Positions 6,657-6,750 of a stretch of 6,750 nucleotides of DNA are shown here, piece after piece. The notes below the pieces were generated by a model. It was given only the letters and a program-made list of their open reading frames with translations, was not told where the DNA came from and ran no database searches. The position numbers and the translations under genes were made by a program. The first letter of the stretch is position 1. Every line of letters starts with the position of its first letter. The stretch is taken from the NCBI GenBank assembly GCA_009697555.1, contig WLQV01000061.1, forward strand, positions 1-6,750, read 5' to 3'. This DNA is from Actinomycetota bacterium. Lineage in GTDB: Bacteria > Actinomycetota > Actinomycetes > Nanopelagicales > Nanopelagicaceae.

Positions 6657-6686
6657 TTGGCTTGCCCCGACAAATGGACATACTGT
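6657..6686 (+). promoter_or_regulatory. Possible promoter of the gene starting at 6717
   Basis: TTGGCT (6657-6662), an 18-base spacer and TACTGT (6681-6686) resemble a sigma-70 type promoter. It would give a leader of roughly 25 bases containing GGTGAG just before the start codon. Both boxes are weak matches. Confidence 0.25.
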
Positions 6687-6716
6687 TGCGGATGTGGCGT
6701 ATGCGTGCGGTGAGTG

Positions 6717-6750
6717 ATGAATAGCCTCTACCTGCTTATACCCATCGGAT
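6717..6750 (+). CDS. Start of a possible CcoS-like cbb3 oxidase assembly protein (partial, runs off right edge)
   Basis: Only 11 codons are visible, reading MNSLYLLIPIG. This resembles the N-terminus of CcoS/FixS, a small single-helix membrane protein that begins with a similar LYLLIP segment and is needed for cofactor loading of cbb3 oxidases. A GGTGAG sequence lies 2 bases before the ATG. A GTG at 6714 is an alternative start. The gene is divergent from the nuclease gene, with 73 bases between their starts. With so little sequence the name is a suggestion; any small membrane protein is possible. Confidence 0.4.
   Translation, partial: MNSLYLLIPIG

Noticed and set aside
6644..6673. Longer nuclease start at a TTG (6673)
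   Set aside because: TTG is a less likely start, there is no ribosome site before it, and family N-termini resemble the reading from ATG 6643. It remains possible and would add 10 residues.
6291..6713. Plus-strand open frame of 140 codons opposite the exonuclease domain
   Set aside because: The opposite strand encodes the conserved DEDDh motifs here. The frame shows no protein-like features and ends just before the start at 6717.

Overview
The window looks like a core chromosomal region of an actinobacterium. The evidence is the fused respiratory gene order ctaE-qcrC-qcrA-qcrB, the di-haem QcrC, a three-helix Rieske protein with an internal twin-arginine motif, and a DnaQ-type exonuclease fused to a UvrC-like GIY-YIG nuclease. 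Base composition is near 50% GC by eye. Together with very tight gene packing and a 49-base overlap of two convergent genes, this suggests a streamlined lineage, for example freshwater Nanopelagicales-like actinobacteria, rather than Streptomyces or Mycobacterium. That placement is an inference and cannot be settled from the window.

Layout. Positions 1-3310 (minus strand) hold a respiratory operon transcribed right to left: ctaE (oxidase subunit III), qcrC (di-haem cytochrome cc), qcrA (Rieske protein) and the first 296 codons of qcrB (cytochrome b), which runs off the left edge. Positions 3311-3460 are a divergent promoter region with a perfect 8-bp inverted repeat, a CRP/GlxR-like GTGA-N6-TCAC motif and plausible -10 boxes placed for leaderless transcripts in both directions. 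Positions 3461-4943 (plus strand) hold a stand-alone degenerate receiver-domain protein followed by trpD (anthranilate phosphoribosyltransferase). Positions 4895-6643 (minus strand) hold the exonuclease/GIY-YIG fusion, whose 3' end overlaps the 3' end of trpD. At 6717 a plus-strand gene begins. Only 11 residues are visible, and they resemble the N-terminus of the cbb3 oxidase assembly protein CcoS.

How the genes work together. QcrA, QcrB, QcrC and CtaE belong to the actinobacterial bc1-aa3 supercomplex. Menaquinol is oxidised by QcrB and QcrA, electrons pass through the tethered di-haem QcrC, and oxygen is reduced by the oxidase, of which CtaE is a part. trpD (tryptophan synthesis) and the nuclease (DNA repair or processing) are not functionally tied to respiration. 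From memory, the same neighbourhood and orientations occur in Mycobacterium tuberculosis (Rv2191, Rv2192c trpD, Rv2193-Rv2196 ctaE-qcrCAB), so the order is an old actinobacterial arrangement. The receiver-like gene between ctaE and trpD is the main addition.

I see no mobile element, RNA gene, CRISPR array or phage feature, and no gene-free stretch above 300 bases. I do not see a clearly new multi-gene system. The points most worth checking are the degenerate receiver, the control elements in the divergent region, and the four-cysteine cluster in the nuclease fusion.
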